Shown here in pieces: positions 25,632 through 32,637 of a DNA stretch of 64,000 bases. The stretch covers positions 1,495,501-1,559,500 of the forward strand of contig NZ_CP019947.1 of the NCBI RefSeq assembly GCF_002025205.1. The letters run 5' to 3'. This DNA is from Pseudomonas sp. CC6-YY-74 (GTDB taxonomy: Bacteria > Pseudomonadota > Gammaproteobacteria > Pseudomonadales > Pseudomonadaceae). Position 1 is the first letter of the stretch; every line of letters begins with the position of its first letter. The notes under the pieces are model-generated. The model worked only from the letters and a program-made list of their open reading frames with translations, did not search any database and was not told the origin of the DNA. The translations under genes and the position numbers were made by a program.

Positions 25632-26513
25632 TCATGGCATCTCTCCAGGGATCATGTCGGCGTGCGAGTGCGCGCGCAGGGAGTCGGGAACACCCGTTTG
25701 TTCGAGCCCGCCGCTATCCAGCCAGGTCTGGGCATGCAGCTTGGCGCGTTCGATCAGGCTGCGCGTCTGGGTGAAATCGAATACCGAAACGCCCAAGGGG
25801 CATAGAGGCGCAGCGACATGGATATGGGCGTGCGGGGCATACAGCTCAATGTCGCGTACCAGCTGGCGCATGCTCATCAGGTTGAGGGTATGCAGGGCCA
25901 GCGCCACGAACCCCTTGGGCGGAGCCTTGCAGGCACAGCCAAAACCGGTGGGCAGGACCACAATGCGCCTCGCGCCCAGCGCCACGGCACTGGCGATCGG
26001 GGTATTGCTGGCTACGCCGCCATCCATCAGCAAGTGTCCGTCGATTGCAATCGGTGGGTAGACCAGGGGAATGGCGGCGCTGGCCAGCAACGCCTGGAGG
26101 ATGTCGCCCTGCGACTGCAACACCTCGGCACCGCTGAGCAAATCGGTGGTGACCACATGCAGGGGCAGCTCGCAGTCCTCCAGGCGACTGATGGGCAGTG
26201 CCGACAGAATCATCCGACGCAGGCCTGCGTTGTCGAGGATGTATCCGCGCCGCAGCAGCAGGGCCTTGGTCGCGCCCAGTAGGGAAAAGGGAAAAATGTC
26301 CTGCTTGCCCAACGCGCACCAGATCTCGGCCAGCTCGGCAACGCCTTTGGCGCTCGGATTGCAGGCGAAATGGGCACCGTTGATGGCGCCTACCGATGCC
26401 CCCACCACCAGGTCGATCGCAACGTCTGCCGCTATCAACGCCTGCAGCATGCCGACCTGCACGGCCCCCAGGCTGCCGCCGCCAGCGAGTACCAAAGCCG
26501 TCTTGTCTGTCAT
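25632..26513 (-). CDS. Patatin-like phospholipase family protein
   Basis: The 293-residue protein has the patatin catalytic set: the glycine-rich oxyanion loop GGGSLGAVQVG (~11-21), the nucleophile elbow GASVGAING (Ser ~40) and the aspartate in MDGGVASNTP (~167). No signal peptide is evident, so it is probably cytoplasmic and acts as a lipid acyl hydrolase. It follows the DUF547 gene by 15 bases and would be co-transcribed from the ECF-type promoter at 27254-27283. The C-terminal ~60 residues carry no motif I recognise. Confidence 0.88.
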   Translation of the reverse strand: MTDKTALVLAGGGSLGAVQVGMLQALIAADVAIDLVVGASVGAINGAHFACNPSAKGVAELAEIWCALGKQDIFPFSLLGATKALLLRRGYILDNAGLRRMILSALPISRLEDCELPLHVVTTDLLSGAEVLQSQGDILQALLASAAIPLVYPPIAIDGHLLMDGGVASNTPIASAVALGARRIVVLPTGFGCACKAPPKGFVALALHTLNLMSMRQLVRDIELYAPHAHIHVAAPLCPLGVSVFDFTQTRSLIERAKLHAQTWLDSGGLEQTGVPDSLRAHSHADMIPGEMP

Positions 26514-26528
26514 CGGGTGCTCTCCGGG

Positions 26529-27122
26529 TCAATGGGCTTGGTTGAGTGACCAGTCGTAGTCGAGGAACTCCACGTCGCTTGTGCTCTGGGCCTGCTCCAG
26601 ATGCTCTGCGGCTGCTAGCCAGGTCGCCTGTCTTTGCAGATAGGCTTGCAGCGAGGCGCTCTGCTTGGCGAAATCGTCGGCGCGCCAATCGAAAATCTTC
26701 GAGACTCGGAAATGGCCGGCAGCTGCATCGAAACGGTTGCGGATGCGGATGCGGATGCGATCAATGAGGAAGCGCCGCTGGCTGTCCTGCAACTGCGCAT
26801 CGAGTTCGCTGGCAACGTAGGCTTCGCTGCGCAGGGCCGGGCAGCCTATGGCGGCACAGTTAACCGCGAAGTGGATGCGTGATTCGTCGAATACGCCGGG
26901 TTCGCGGATCATCGAATGCTCGATCTGATTGAGCGTCAACGTTTGCCCGAACAGTGGGATGAATGCTTGAGTCCAGGGGCTGCCGAACACGCCGCCAATT
27001 TCCTTGATCGACTCTAGCGGGTAATTCTCGGTGACAAGCTTTACGGTAAAGGCGTTATAGGCATTGATCAGAAATGCCAGACGCCGGTCGCGACTCCAAG
27101 TGTCATATTGCTCGTGCGGCAC
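26529..27122 (-). CDS. DUF547-domain protein with a damaged or missing N-terminus
   Basis: The 197-residue frame from a GTG carries a clear DUF547 core: LAFLINAYNAFTVKLV, GSPWTQAFIPLFGQTL, IHFAVNCAAIGCPALR and VSKIFDWRADDF. Family members are usually exported, with a signal peptide and about 60 more residues. Here the coding similarity continues upstream (VDYQGFNQDQAEFDSDLAVL), but the frame is closed by a TGA near 27208 with no ATG, GTG or TTG between. An RBS-like GAGGGG precedes an ATG in a different frame that stops after four codons. The gene may be a 5'-truncated pseudogene or contain a frameshift. DUF547 function is unknown. Confidence 0.7.
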   Translation of the reverse strand: MPHEQYDTWSRDRRLAFLINAYNAFTVKLVTENYPLESIKEIGGVFGSPWTQAFIPLFGQTLTLNQIEHSMIREPGVFDESRIHFAVNCAAIGCPALRSEAYVASELDAQLQDSQRRFLIDRIRIRIRNRFDAAAGHFRVSKIFDWRADDFAKQSASLQAYLQRQATWLAAAEHLEQAQSTSDVEFLDYDWSLNQAH

Positions 27123-27253
27123 GTCCGAGAGAACGGCCAGATCGCTGTCAAACTCGGCCTGATCCTGATTGAAACCCTGATAGTCGACTTGACTGGCATA
27201 ACCGGGCTTTACTCAGGTGACATTCAGGTCTGCCCCTCGTTGAGGCTGTACCT

Positions 27254-27283
27254 TTATGAGAATCTGCTCGCGTTTTTGTTACA
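27254..27283 (-). promoter_or_regulatory. ECF-type promoter motif a (DUF547-patatin)
   Basis: On the minus strand TGTAACAAAA is followed, 18 bases after TGTAAC, by TCATAA. It lies in the gap between the anti-sigma gene and the DUF547 gene and reads toward the latter. It is one of six matching sites in the window. Confidence 0.7.
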
Positions 27284-27299
27284 GCGCTGGCCAGTTCTG

Positions 27300-27527
27300 C
27301 TATTTATCCCGCTCTTGCAGTTTTTCCAGAATGGCCGCGCTATCAACCGCTTCTGCGTTTAGCGGCAGTTGTTGCAGTACGTCGGAGGTGAGTTTCAGCT
27401 GTTTGATGTACAGCGAGCAGCGCGAACACATTTTCAGATGCATGAACACTGCCCAGCGAGTGCTTAAGCGCAGATCACCCTCAATGATGTCGGAGCCGAG
27501 TTCGGACATCTCACGGCAGGTCAGCAT
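27300..27527 (-). CDS. Zinc-finger (ZAS/zf-HC2) anti-sigma factor
   Basis: The 75-residue protein starts MLTCREMSELGSDIIEGDL and has the ZAS signature H-x3-C-x2-C (HLKMCSRC, ~30-37) plus an early Cys4. This matches the RsrA/ChrR class that grips zinc and its sigma factor. No membrane segment is present, so it should sense a cytoplasmic cue such as thiol oxidation or metal. It overlaps the sigma gene by seven bases, the usual coupling of an anti-sigma to its partner. Confidence 0.9.
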   Translation of the reverse strand: MLTCREMSELGSDIIEGDLRLSTRWAVFMHLKMCSRCSLYIKQLKLTSDVLQQLPLNAEAVDSAAILEKLQERDK

Positions 27528-28123
27528 GTTCCTACCTCCTCGAAATGATTAAGCATGGCATGCATGCGTTGCCGGCCGCGGTGCAGTAATACGCGGATAT
27601 TGCCCTCCGCCAGATTAAGCGCCCGGGCTATCTCGCCATAGTCCAGCCCGCCAAGCTCACGCATCATCACCACGCTTTGCTGGTCTTCAGGCAGCTTTTG
27701 CAGATGTTTGTGAATACACTCGTAGAGTTCAGCTTCAGTCAGAAGCTCGTCTGGCGTTTCATGGTGCCACTGAGTGGGCGGTGTATCCCACGCGCCTTGC
27801 TCGTTGAAACGCGCGCCTATGGGCGATCCGCTATCGCTGCCCCAGCTATCGAGGGACACCTCACGGCCTGTTTTGCGGCGGATGGCATGCGCTTCGTTGA
27901 TAGCGATACGGGCGAGCCAGGTGCGCAGTTTTGAGCGCCCTTCGAATTTGCCAATCGCGGCGAAAGCCTTCAGCCAGGTTTCCTGTGCAACATCATTGGC
28001 GAGGTCATTGCCCACCAGCGGGGTGGCCATGGCAACCAGGAAGGCATGGTGCAGTTTGATCACCGACTCCAGGGCGCCCTTGTCACCCTGGCGCAGCCGG
28101 ATGATCAGTTCCTGTTCATCCAT
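27521..28123 (-). CDS. ECF RNA polymerase sigma factor
   Basis: The 200-residue protein has sigma region 2 (about 10-80, with DVAQETWLKAF and KLRTWLARIAINEA) and region 4 (about 140-190, LPEDQQSVVMMRELGGLDYGE then NIRVLLHRGR). A linker of ~40 residues rich in Ser/Gly/Trp joins them. No region 3 is present, as in all ECF factors. A GAGGGAG site precedes the ATG. One of the six TGTAACAA motifs lies ~55 bases upstream, implying autoregulation. It heads the regulatory pair of the accessory block. Confidence 0.94.
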   Translation of the reverse strand: MDEQELIIRLRQGDKGALESVIKLHHAFLVAMATPLVGNDLANDVAQETWLKAFAAIGKFEGRSKLRTWLARIAINEAHAIRRKTGREVSLDSWGSDSGSPIGARFNEQGAWDTPPTQWHHETPDELLTEAELYECIHKHLQKLPEDQQSVVMMRELGGLDYGEIARALNLAEGNIRVLLHRGRQRMHAMLNHFEEVGTC

Positions 28124-28177
28124 CTATTTCTCCCTCGATGGCCTGCAAGTGCGCATTGCAGGTAACCCATGTTGTTA

Positions 28178-28207
28178 AGTAGAGGCCTGCCAGAGTGCAT
28201 TGTTACA
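28178..28207 (-). promoter_or_regulatory. ECF-type promoter motif b (sigma/anti-sigma)
   Basis: On the minus strand TGTAACAATG is followed after the same 18-base spacer by TCTACT. The predicted start site is about 48 bases upstream of the sigma ATG, which suggests positive autoregulation. Confidence 0.75.
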
Positions 28208-28343
28208 ACGCAGTTGTCATGGCCGGCCTGGATATGAGCGCACGCAACCCACGTCACAGCTCCATGTCTTTTGCCCCAGGGGCGGGAAGTAGCCGAGCTC
28301 AGTGCGTAACAGCACGTGGGAGTGTGCTGATCCAGGGCGAGCT

Positions 28344-28373
28344 TGTAACAAAACATCGCTCCCTGCATCTGAG
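28344..28373 (+). promoter_or_regulatory. ECF-type promoter motif c (small NPCAAK protein)
   Basis: TGTAACAAAA is followed by the 18-base spacer and TCTGAG. It reads toward the Cys-repeat gene, leaving a leader of about 120 bases. Together with motif b it forms a divergent promoter pair in the 28124-28498 gap. Confidence 0.75.
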
Positions 28374-28498
28374 TTAAGCGAACGGTGCTTGCCCGTAAAC
28401 AAAGGGGGCATCCGGCGTTCGCATTCCCAGGGTGGAGCAACATCGAAGTTCCCTGCCCATACGATTCGACACTCCATACAAAAATTTGAGGAACTGAC

Positions 28499-28798
28499 AT
28501 GACTCAGCAACTGAAAAACAAAGCCAACGCCGTCGCTCGCCGTCCCCTGGCCGCCATGCTGTGTGCGGGTGCTCTAAGCATGGCGTTGGCAGGGCCGGTG
28601 CTGGCCGTAAATCCTTGTTCGCCCTGTGCTGCCAAGTGTGCACCTGCGGCCATGAATCCCTGTGCGGCGAATCCCTGTGCGGCAAATCCATGCGCGGCGA
28701 AGAACCCCTGTGCCGCCAAGAGTCCTTGTGCCGCGAACCCTTGCGCCGCAAAAAGTCCTTGCGCAGCCAAGAACCCTTGTGCCGCCAAGAGCCAGTAG
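28499..28798 (+). CDS. Small secreted Cys-rich NPCAAK-repeat protein
   Basis: The 99-residue precursor has a signal peptide (basic start, then PLAAMLCAGALSMALAGPV, cleavage near LAVNP). The mature ~63 residues contain 11 cysteines, nearly all in NPC or SPC units spaced five or six residues apart, as NPCAAK, NPCAAN or SPCAAK. No known domain is recognised. Regular Cys spacing in an exported protein suggests metal binding or thiol buffering; this is inference. The repeat codons vary synonymously (tgt/tgc, gcg/gcc/gca), so the amino acids appear to be kept by selection and not just copied recently. Its first mature residues match those of the cytochrome at 29203. Confidence 0.85.
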   Translation: MTQQLKNKANAVARRPLAAMLCAGALSMALAGPVLAVNPCSPCAAKCAPAAMNPCAANPCAANPCAAKNPCAAKSPCAANPCAAKSPCAAKNPCAAKSQ

Positions 28799-28840
28799 TC
28801 ACTTGACTGAGACGCCTGCGGAGCATTGCATTTTGCTGAG

Positions 28841-28866
28841 GAGCGGTTCCCGCGGAGGAACCGCTC
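28841..28866 (+). terminator. Stem-loop after the NPCAAK gene
   Basis: GAGCGGTTCC and GGAACCGCTC form a perfect 10-base stem around CGCGGA, 42 bases past the stop. No T run follows, so it may stabilise the message or act as a weak terminator. Confidence 0.5.
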
Positions 28867-28992
28867 ATACTGGCAAAGGCGCTGGCTGATCTGCCCGGCC
28901 GTCGCGGCAGCCATCGGCTGCTTGCTGCATGCCGTCGATGAGCTGCGGCAGGTGTGGTGGCATAGTCATCGCCTAATTGGAGAGACTCTCTC

Positions 28993-29022
28993 TGTAACAA
29001 AATCGGCCGATTCGCTTCTTAG
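28993..29022 (+). promoter_or_regulatory. ECF-type promoter motif d (cytochrome operon)
   Basis: TGTAACAAAA is followed by the 18-base spacer and TCTTAG. It reads toward the cytochrome gene with a leader of about 175 bases. The leader holds no obvious ORF. Confidence 0.75.
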
Positions 29023-29202
29023 TTTTGTTGGGTGAACACAAGTAGGTGCCATCTGTGGGACAGATCCATGGCTTATGGCGCCTGGTTCGGGAATGACTCG
29101 GTTTTTGCCGCTATTGTCGAAGGGCGCAGACCAACTCAATACCCGGTGCCCATAGGTAAGTGCACAACGTACCGTTGCTAACCGTGGATTGAGGAAATAA
29201 CC

Positions 29203-29937
29203 ATGCGCCACATATGCCCCGACCTTCCCACTGCACACTGTTATCGCCCCCTTGCCAGCATGGTGTCGGCGACGGTGCTGGCCATGGCGCTTTCAGGCCC
29301 GGCCATGGCCGTCAACCCCTGCAGCCCATGTGCGGGCAAGTGCGCACCCAGCAGCTTGAATCCATGTGCAGCGAAGAATCCCTGCGCGGCTAAAAACCCC
29401 TGTGCGGCGAAGAATCCTTGTGCAGGCAGTAACCCCTGCGCCGCCAACCCTTGCGCAGCCAAAATGAACCCTTGTGCGCTCAAGTCAGTCAAGCGCCCGG
29501 CCAACTACAAGCCCTATCAAGGCGCCCAGGCCGAGCTGAAGACCTATGGTGAAAAGCTCTACAAAGATCCCAGCCTGAGCAGCAACGGCCTGTCTTGCGC
29601 TACCTGCCACCAGGGCGGCAATCTGTTCCAGGCCAGTTTTGCCAAGGCATACCCCCATGAGGTGGCCATGGCGAAGAATCAGTTCGGCATGTCCCAGGTG
29701 TTTCTCGACGAGATGATCCAGATCTGCATGGTCGCACCCATGGCATCCAAGGCCCTGGGCTGGGAGTCGAAAGAGCTGGCGGCGCTGGTTGCCTATACGG
29801 CAAGTCTGCAGGCGAGCTTCAAACCCAATCCCTGCGCGGCCAACCCCTGCGCCGCCAAGAACCCCTGCGCCGCAAAAAATCCCTGTGCAGCCAAGAACCC
29901 TTGCGCTGCCAAGTGCGCGCCCTGCGCCGCCAAGTAA
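29203..29937 (+). CDS. c-type cytochrome flanked by NPCAAK Cys-repeat arms
   Basis: The 244-residue precursor has a signal peptide ending ...MALSGPAMA before VNPCSPCAGKCAP. Residues ~37-88 are an NPCAAK repeat arm with 10 Cys. Residues ~90-205 form a single cytochrome c domain with heme motif CATCH, conserved-looking PHEVAMAKNQFGMSQVF and MIQICMVAPM, and Met ligand candidates. Residues ~209-244 are a second repeat arm with 7 Cys ending KCAPCAAK. A GAGGAAATAACC site precedes the ATG. I know of no described protein with this layout. The downstream genes 29998 and 30784 are likely co-transcribed. Confidence 0.88.
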   Translation: MRHICPDLPTAHCYRPLASMVSATVLAMALSGPAMAVNPCSPCAGKCAPSSLNPCAAKNPCAAKNPCAAKNPCAGSNPCAANPCAAKMNPCALKSVKRPANYKPYQGAQAELKTYGEKLYKDPSLSSNGLSCATCHQGGNLFQASFAKAYPHEVAMAKNQFGMSQVFLDEMIQICMVAPMASKALGWESKELAALVAYTASLQASFKPNPCAANPCAAKNPCAAKNPCAAKNPCAAKCAPCAAK

Positions 29938-29997
29938 TAAACGTGCCTTGACTGGGGCGGCTGCTCCTCCGCTCCGGTCCTTTTTCGAGATCCCGCC

Positions 29998-30762
29998 ATG
30001 AACGCCCAACTTCCCGCTTTCGATACCGCACTGCCCGATTGTGCGATCGAGCAGCCGCATGCCGAGCGGTTGAGTGCGGCAGAACGAACAGCACAACTGG
30101 CTGCGGCAGAAGAAGTTCGCCGCTGTCAGCGAGCCTTGAGCAAGGCCGGTCTCAATGTGGTCGGCGAATTGCTCAAGGGCCATGACGGCTTCTACGAGAT
30201 GAATCATTACCCTGATGGCGATGTGTACGACCGTGATAGCCAAGCCCAGTACTACTACCACGCTCACCGTGAAGGTGGCCTGGAGCACGGGCATTTCCAT
30301 ACGTTCATCCGTGGGGAGGGCATCCCCAGCGCGTTGCAACCGCTGTCGGCGCCAGCGGGGAGTGAACCCTGGCCGAGCGGCGATGAGGCCATCGCCCATC
30401 TGATTGCCGTGTCCATGGATGCTTGGGGCCAGCCGATAGGGCTGTTCGCTTGCAATCGCTGGGTGACGGGCGAGACCTGGTATCCCGCCGCAGCGGTGAA
30501 ACAGCTGTTGCCGACGTTTTGCATTGATCATGCCCATCCATCCTGGCCGGCCAATCTGTGGCTGACTGCACTGTTGCAGCTATTCCGACCCCATATCCAG
30601 GCGTTGATCGAGCACCGCGATCAGGTGATCGCAGCGTGGCAGGAGGCGCATCCAGGTGAGGATGTGTTCGAAGATCGCACGCTGGAGATCACCGGCTATT
30701 TACCCATTTCCGTCGACAGCTGGGTTCAGGCCCTGAACCAGGCCCAGGGCGTTCAGCCCTGA
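29998..30762 (+). CDS. Conserved His-rich protein of unknown function
   Basis: The 254-residue product has no signal peptide or membrane span, so it is probably cytoplasmic. A striking segment (~62-102) reads EMNHYPDGDVYDRDSQAQYY followed by YHAHREGGLEHGHFHTFIRG, with seven histidines that could bind a metal. Later parts include GLFACNRWVTGETWYP and FCIDHAHPSWPANLW. I recall a conserved family of unknown function with this His motif (possibly DUF6969), but cannot verify it. It begins 60 bases after the cytochrome gene and is 21 bases before a membrane protein, so it probably belongs to that operon. Confidence 0.75.
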   Translation: MNAQLPAFDTALPDCAIEQPHAERLSAAERTAQLAAAEEVRRCQRALSKAGLNVVGELLKGHDGFYEMNHYPDGDVYDRDSQAQYYYHAHREGGLEHGHFHTFIRGEGIPSALQPLSAPAGSEPWPSGDEAIAHLIAVSMDAWGQPIGLFACNRWVTGETWYPAAAVKQLLPTFCIDHAHPSWPANLWLTALLQLFRPHIQALIEHRDQVIAAWQEAHPGEDVFEDRTLEITGYLPISVDSWVQALNQAQGVQP

Positions 30763-30783
30763 ACCAGCTGCACGCTGGGGGAC

Positions 30784-31092
30784 ATGCTGATCGGTATCCT
30801 GGCCCTGTTGGCCGCGCTGGTCGCCACGCGTGCCGGTCCGCTTGCGCGTTGGCGCTGGCGACGGCTTGGGGCTGTCTCGGTCAGCTTCGGCCTCGCCTAT
30901 ACGGCGTTCAGCGAGTGGTTCAATACGGCCGTGCAGATGAGCTGGGCCTATTCCGAATGGATGCCGCTGACGCCCTTTCTTCCGCTCGGAGTCTCGCCAC
31001 TGCTGCAATGGTTGCTGGTGCCGGCTATCGCTCTGGCCTGGGCCGTGCACCTCGGCGCTGGTGATTTGGCGCGTAGCGCAAGCAGGGCTTGA
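30784..31092 (+). CDS. Small membrane protein of unknown function
   Basis: The 102-residue product has three hydrophobic segments (about 2-18, 29-45 and 68-95) separated by basic and aromatic stretches (RWRWRR, SEWFNTAVQMSWAYSEW). The short gap to the preceding gene and GGGGG just before the ATG support co-transcription with the cytochrome. I do not recognise the family. Confidence 0.65.
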   Translation: MLIGILALLAALVATRAGPLARWRWRRLGAVSVSFGLAYTAFSEWFNTAVQMSWAYSEWMPLTPFLPLGVSPLLQWLLVPAIALAWAVHLGAGDLARSASRA

Positions 31093-31690
31093 CCCTGGCG
31101 TCGGCTCCAAGGACTACGCTGTTCGTGCAGGGAGCAGTTCATCGTTCGGATGGCCGCCTTGGTTGCACGATTTTTTCGCAGGAGAAAGCGCACATGCCAT
31201 CGCGGTTGCCGTAGCCGGCGACGGTACGCTGTTCGCGGTCGATTTTGGCAATAGCCGCATACACAGATGGCGGCCGGTAAAGTCTTGAGCGTGGTGTCCA
31301 CATTTGGCGGAGTGGAGTCGGAGGCCTGCTATGGGCCGACCCAGCAGCCGTAGTCGAGTCAGGCGCCGCGTAACCTGGCATAACGTGCCCCCGCTACAGA
31401 TGACCACCGGTATGAGGACCCTGGCTTCGACGAACCACGCCATCAGCAGCAGGCTACTGACCCGCGCTTTCGACGGGTCGTCACCTGTGGAACCTTGCTC
31501 AACCAACCTGGGAGAAAAGACCACATGGGGTGGGCCTCCAGCGCCAGGGGCAAGAGTACGCGGCAAGGTAGTAGGAGCTTTTCAACGGTTTACGTCTCGG
31601 CGATTGGTTGGCACGTCCCTGTGCCGAGGGATGGGTAATGCCGGCTTTGTTGGCATCGCCCCCCTGTTTCAGACGGCAAAGTACATGCCC
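31093..31690. other. Non-coding stretch with gene debris
   Basis: Apart from the NHL-like tail listed separately, these ~600 bases show no supported gene. The long plus-strand open frame here (31304-32020) runs antisense through the small periplasmic gene and lacks any domain, so I treat it as chance. The stretch ends at the stop of the gene at 31691. Confidence 0.5.
31160..31288 (+). pseudogene. Tail remnant of an NHL/beta-propeller repeat protein
   Basis: The last ~40 codons before a TGA read AIAVAVAGDGTLFAVDFGNS then RIHRWRP, a good copy of an NHL-type propeller repeat. No start or further repeats are found upstream, where the preceding gene ends at 31092. It is probably what remains of a larger secreted propeller protein. 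Confidence 0.45.
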
Positions 31691-31984
31691 TCAATGGGGG
31701 CTGCCGTAGAGCGCTCTGTCCCTATGGATAGGCGACTTGAAGCTGGGCTCCGACTGTTCGATGCGCTCCTGCTGCTCGCGCGCACTACCCGCGGCAGTGG
31801 GCTGTTCCTTGATCATCTGAGCAAAGCGCTCAGTGGAGTCCTGGCTGGTGCGATTATTCACCACTGCCTGTTGCTCCAGGCGGTAGTCCATCAGCCGGCC
31901 ACTGCCACCTTCGGCCTGTACCGTAGTCACGGCAGCGCCCATCATCAGTGCGGCCAGTGCCGTCATACTCAGTATCGTTTTCAT
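31691..31984 (-). CDS. Small exported protein under the ECF-type motif
   Basis: The 97-residue precursor has a clear signal peptide (MKTILSMTALAALMMGAA through VQA, cleavage before EGGSGR). The mature ~73 residues are polar with no cysteine and contain many Gln, Arg and Glu. The start is fixed by a GGAGG site eight bases before the ATG; an in-frame ATG five codons earlier overlaps that site and is rejected. ECF-type motif e lies about 33 bases upstream. No family is recognised. Confidence 0.8.
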   Translation of the reverse strand: MKTILSMTALAALMMGAAVTTVQAEGGSGRLMDYRLEQQAVVNNRTSQDSTERFAQMIKEQPTAAGSAREQQERIEQSEPSFKSPIHRDRALYGSPH

Positions 31985-32016
31985 GGTGTCATCCTCCAAA
32001 GATACGTTATGTACAT

Positions 32017-32046
32017 TTAGGATGACTGGCGAGGCGCTTTGTTACA
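32017..32046 (-). promoter_or_regulatory. ECF-type promoter motif e (small exported protein)
   Basis: On the minus strand TGTAACAAAG is followed by the 18-base spacer and TCCTAA. The predicted transcript starts ~26 bases before the ATG at 31984. Confidence 0.75.
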
Positions 32047-32106
32047 GGTGCCGTGCCGAGCGGAATGCGTTGCTAGCAGCCGTTGGTCGAAGCGCTTCGC
32101 TAGCAA

Positions 32107-32637
32107 TTAGAGCAGCCACAGCACCCGGGGAGCGCCACGCTGCCGTTGCCAACAGCGGCTCAACACCAGCAGCAGCAGGGACAGCGGCAGCAGCCAGGCG
32201 AACAGGCCGACGAAGGCGCCGAGCCCCGGAATGCCCAACACCAGCAGCAGGCTGGGGGCGCAACAGGCGCCGCCGGCGAGCAGCGCCGGCCACAACCCTG
32301 CGCTCGACGCGGCCCCCTGGGACAACGAGCACCGGGCGTTGCCGCGCAACGTCAGGGCGCCGTGCAGATTGATCGCCAGCAAGAGTGCCAGTAACCCGGC
32401 CAAGGCCAGATTGGCCGGGCTGATCAGCAGCACCATAACGCCCAGCTCCAGCATGGCCACGGCCTCGAAATGCCAAGGCCCGCGGCGCGCCAATAGGCGT
32501 TGCCATTGCCAGTCCAGGGCCTGCCAGCTCCAGCCGGCTTGACCAATGTCCAGATCGCCGATGGCGTACAGGTAGAGCAGGGCATAGAGCACGGCCAGGC
32601 AGCCGATCAACCGTCTGTCAGGGCTGGGGCGAGCCAT
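32107..32637 (-). CDS. MerT-like small membrane protein
   Basis: The 176-residue protein has about five hydrophobic segments. Between residues ~105 and 135 lies GLWPALLAGGACCAPSLLLV followed by LGIPGLGAF. The paired cysteines at a membrane segment start recall MerT-type mercuric transporters and some thiol-redox membrane proteins. It begins inside the end of the DUF3179 gene (20-base overlap) and is the last gene of a grx-DUF3179-membrane protein operon. The transport function is only a suggestion. Confidence 0.7.
   Translation of the reverse strand: MARPSPDRRLIGCLAVLYALLYLYAIGDLDIGQAGWSWQALDWQWQRLLARRGPWHFEAVAMLELGVMVLLISPANLALAGLLALLLAINLHGALTLRGNARCSLSQGAASSAGLWPALLAGGACCAPSLLLVLGIPGLGAFVGLFAWLLPLSLLLLVLSRCWQRQRGAPRVLWLL

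Noticed and set aside
28499..29937. NPCAAK genes as bufferins (DUF2282) or classical metallothioneins
   Set aside because: Cys spacing is superficially similar, but the sequence motifs of those families and the usual DUF692/DUF2063 partners are absent.
31304..32020. 238-codon plus-strand open frame
   Set aside because: It runs antisense through the small exported protein, whose signal peptide and promoter motif are clear, and contains no recognisable domain.
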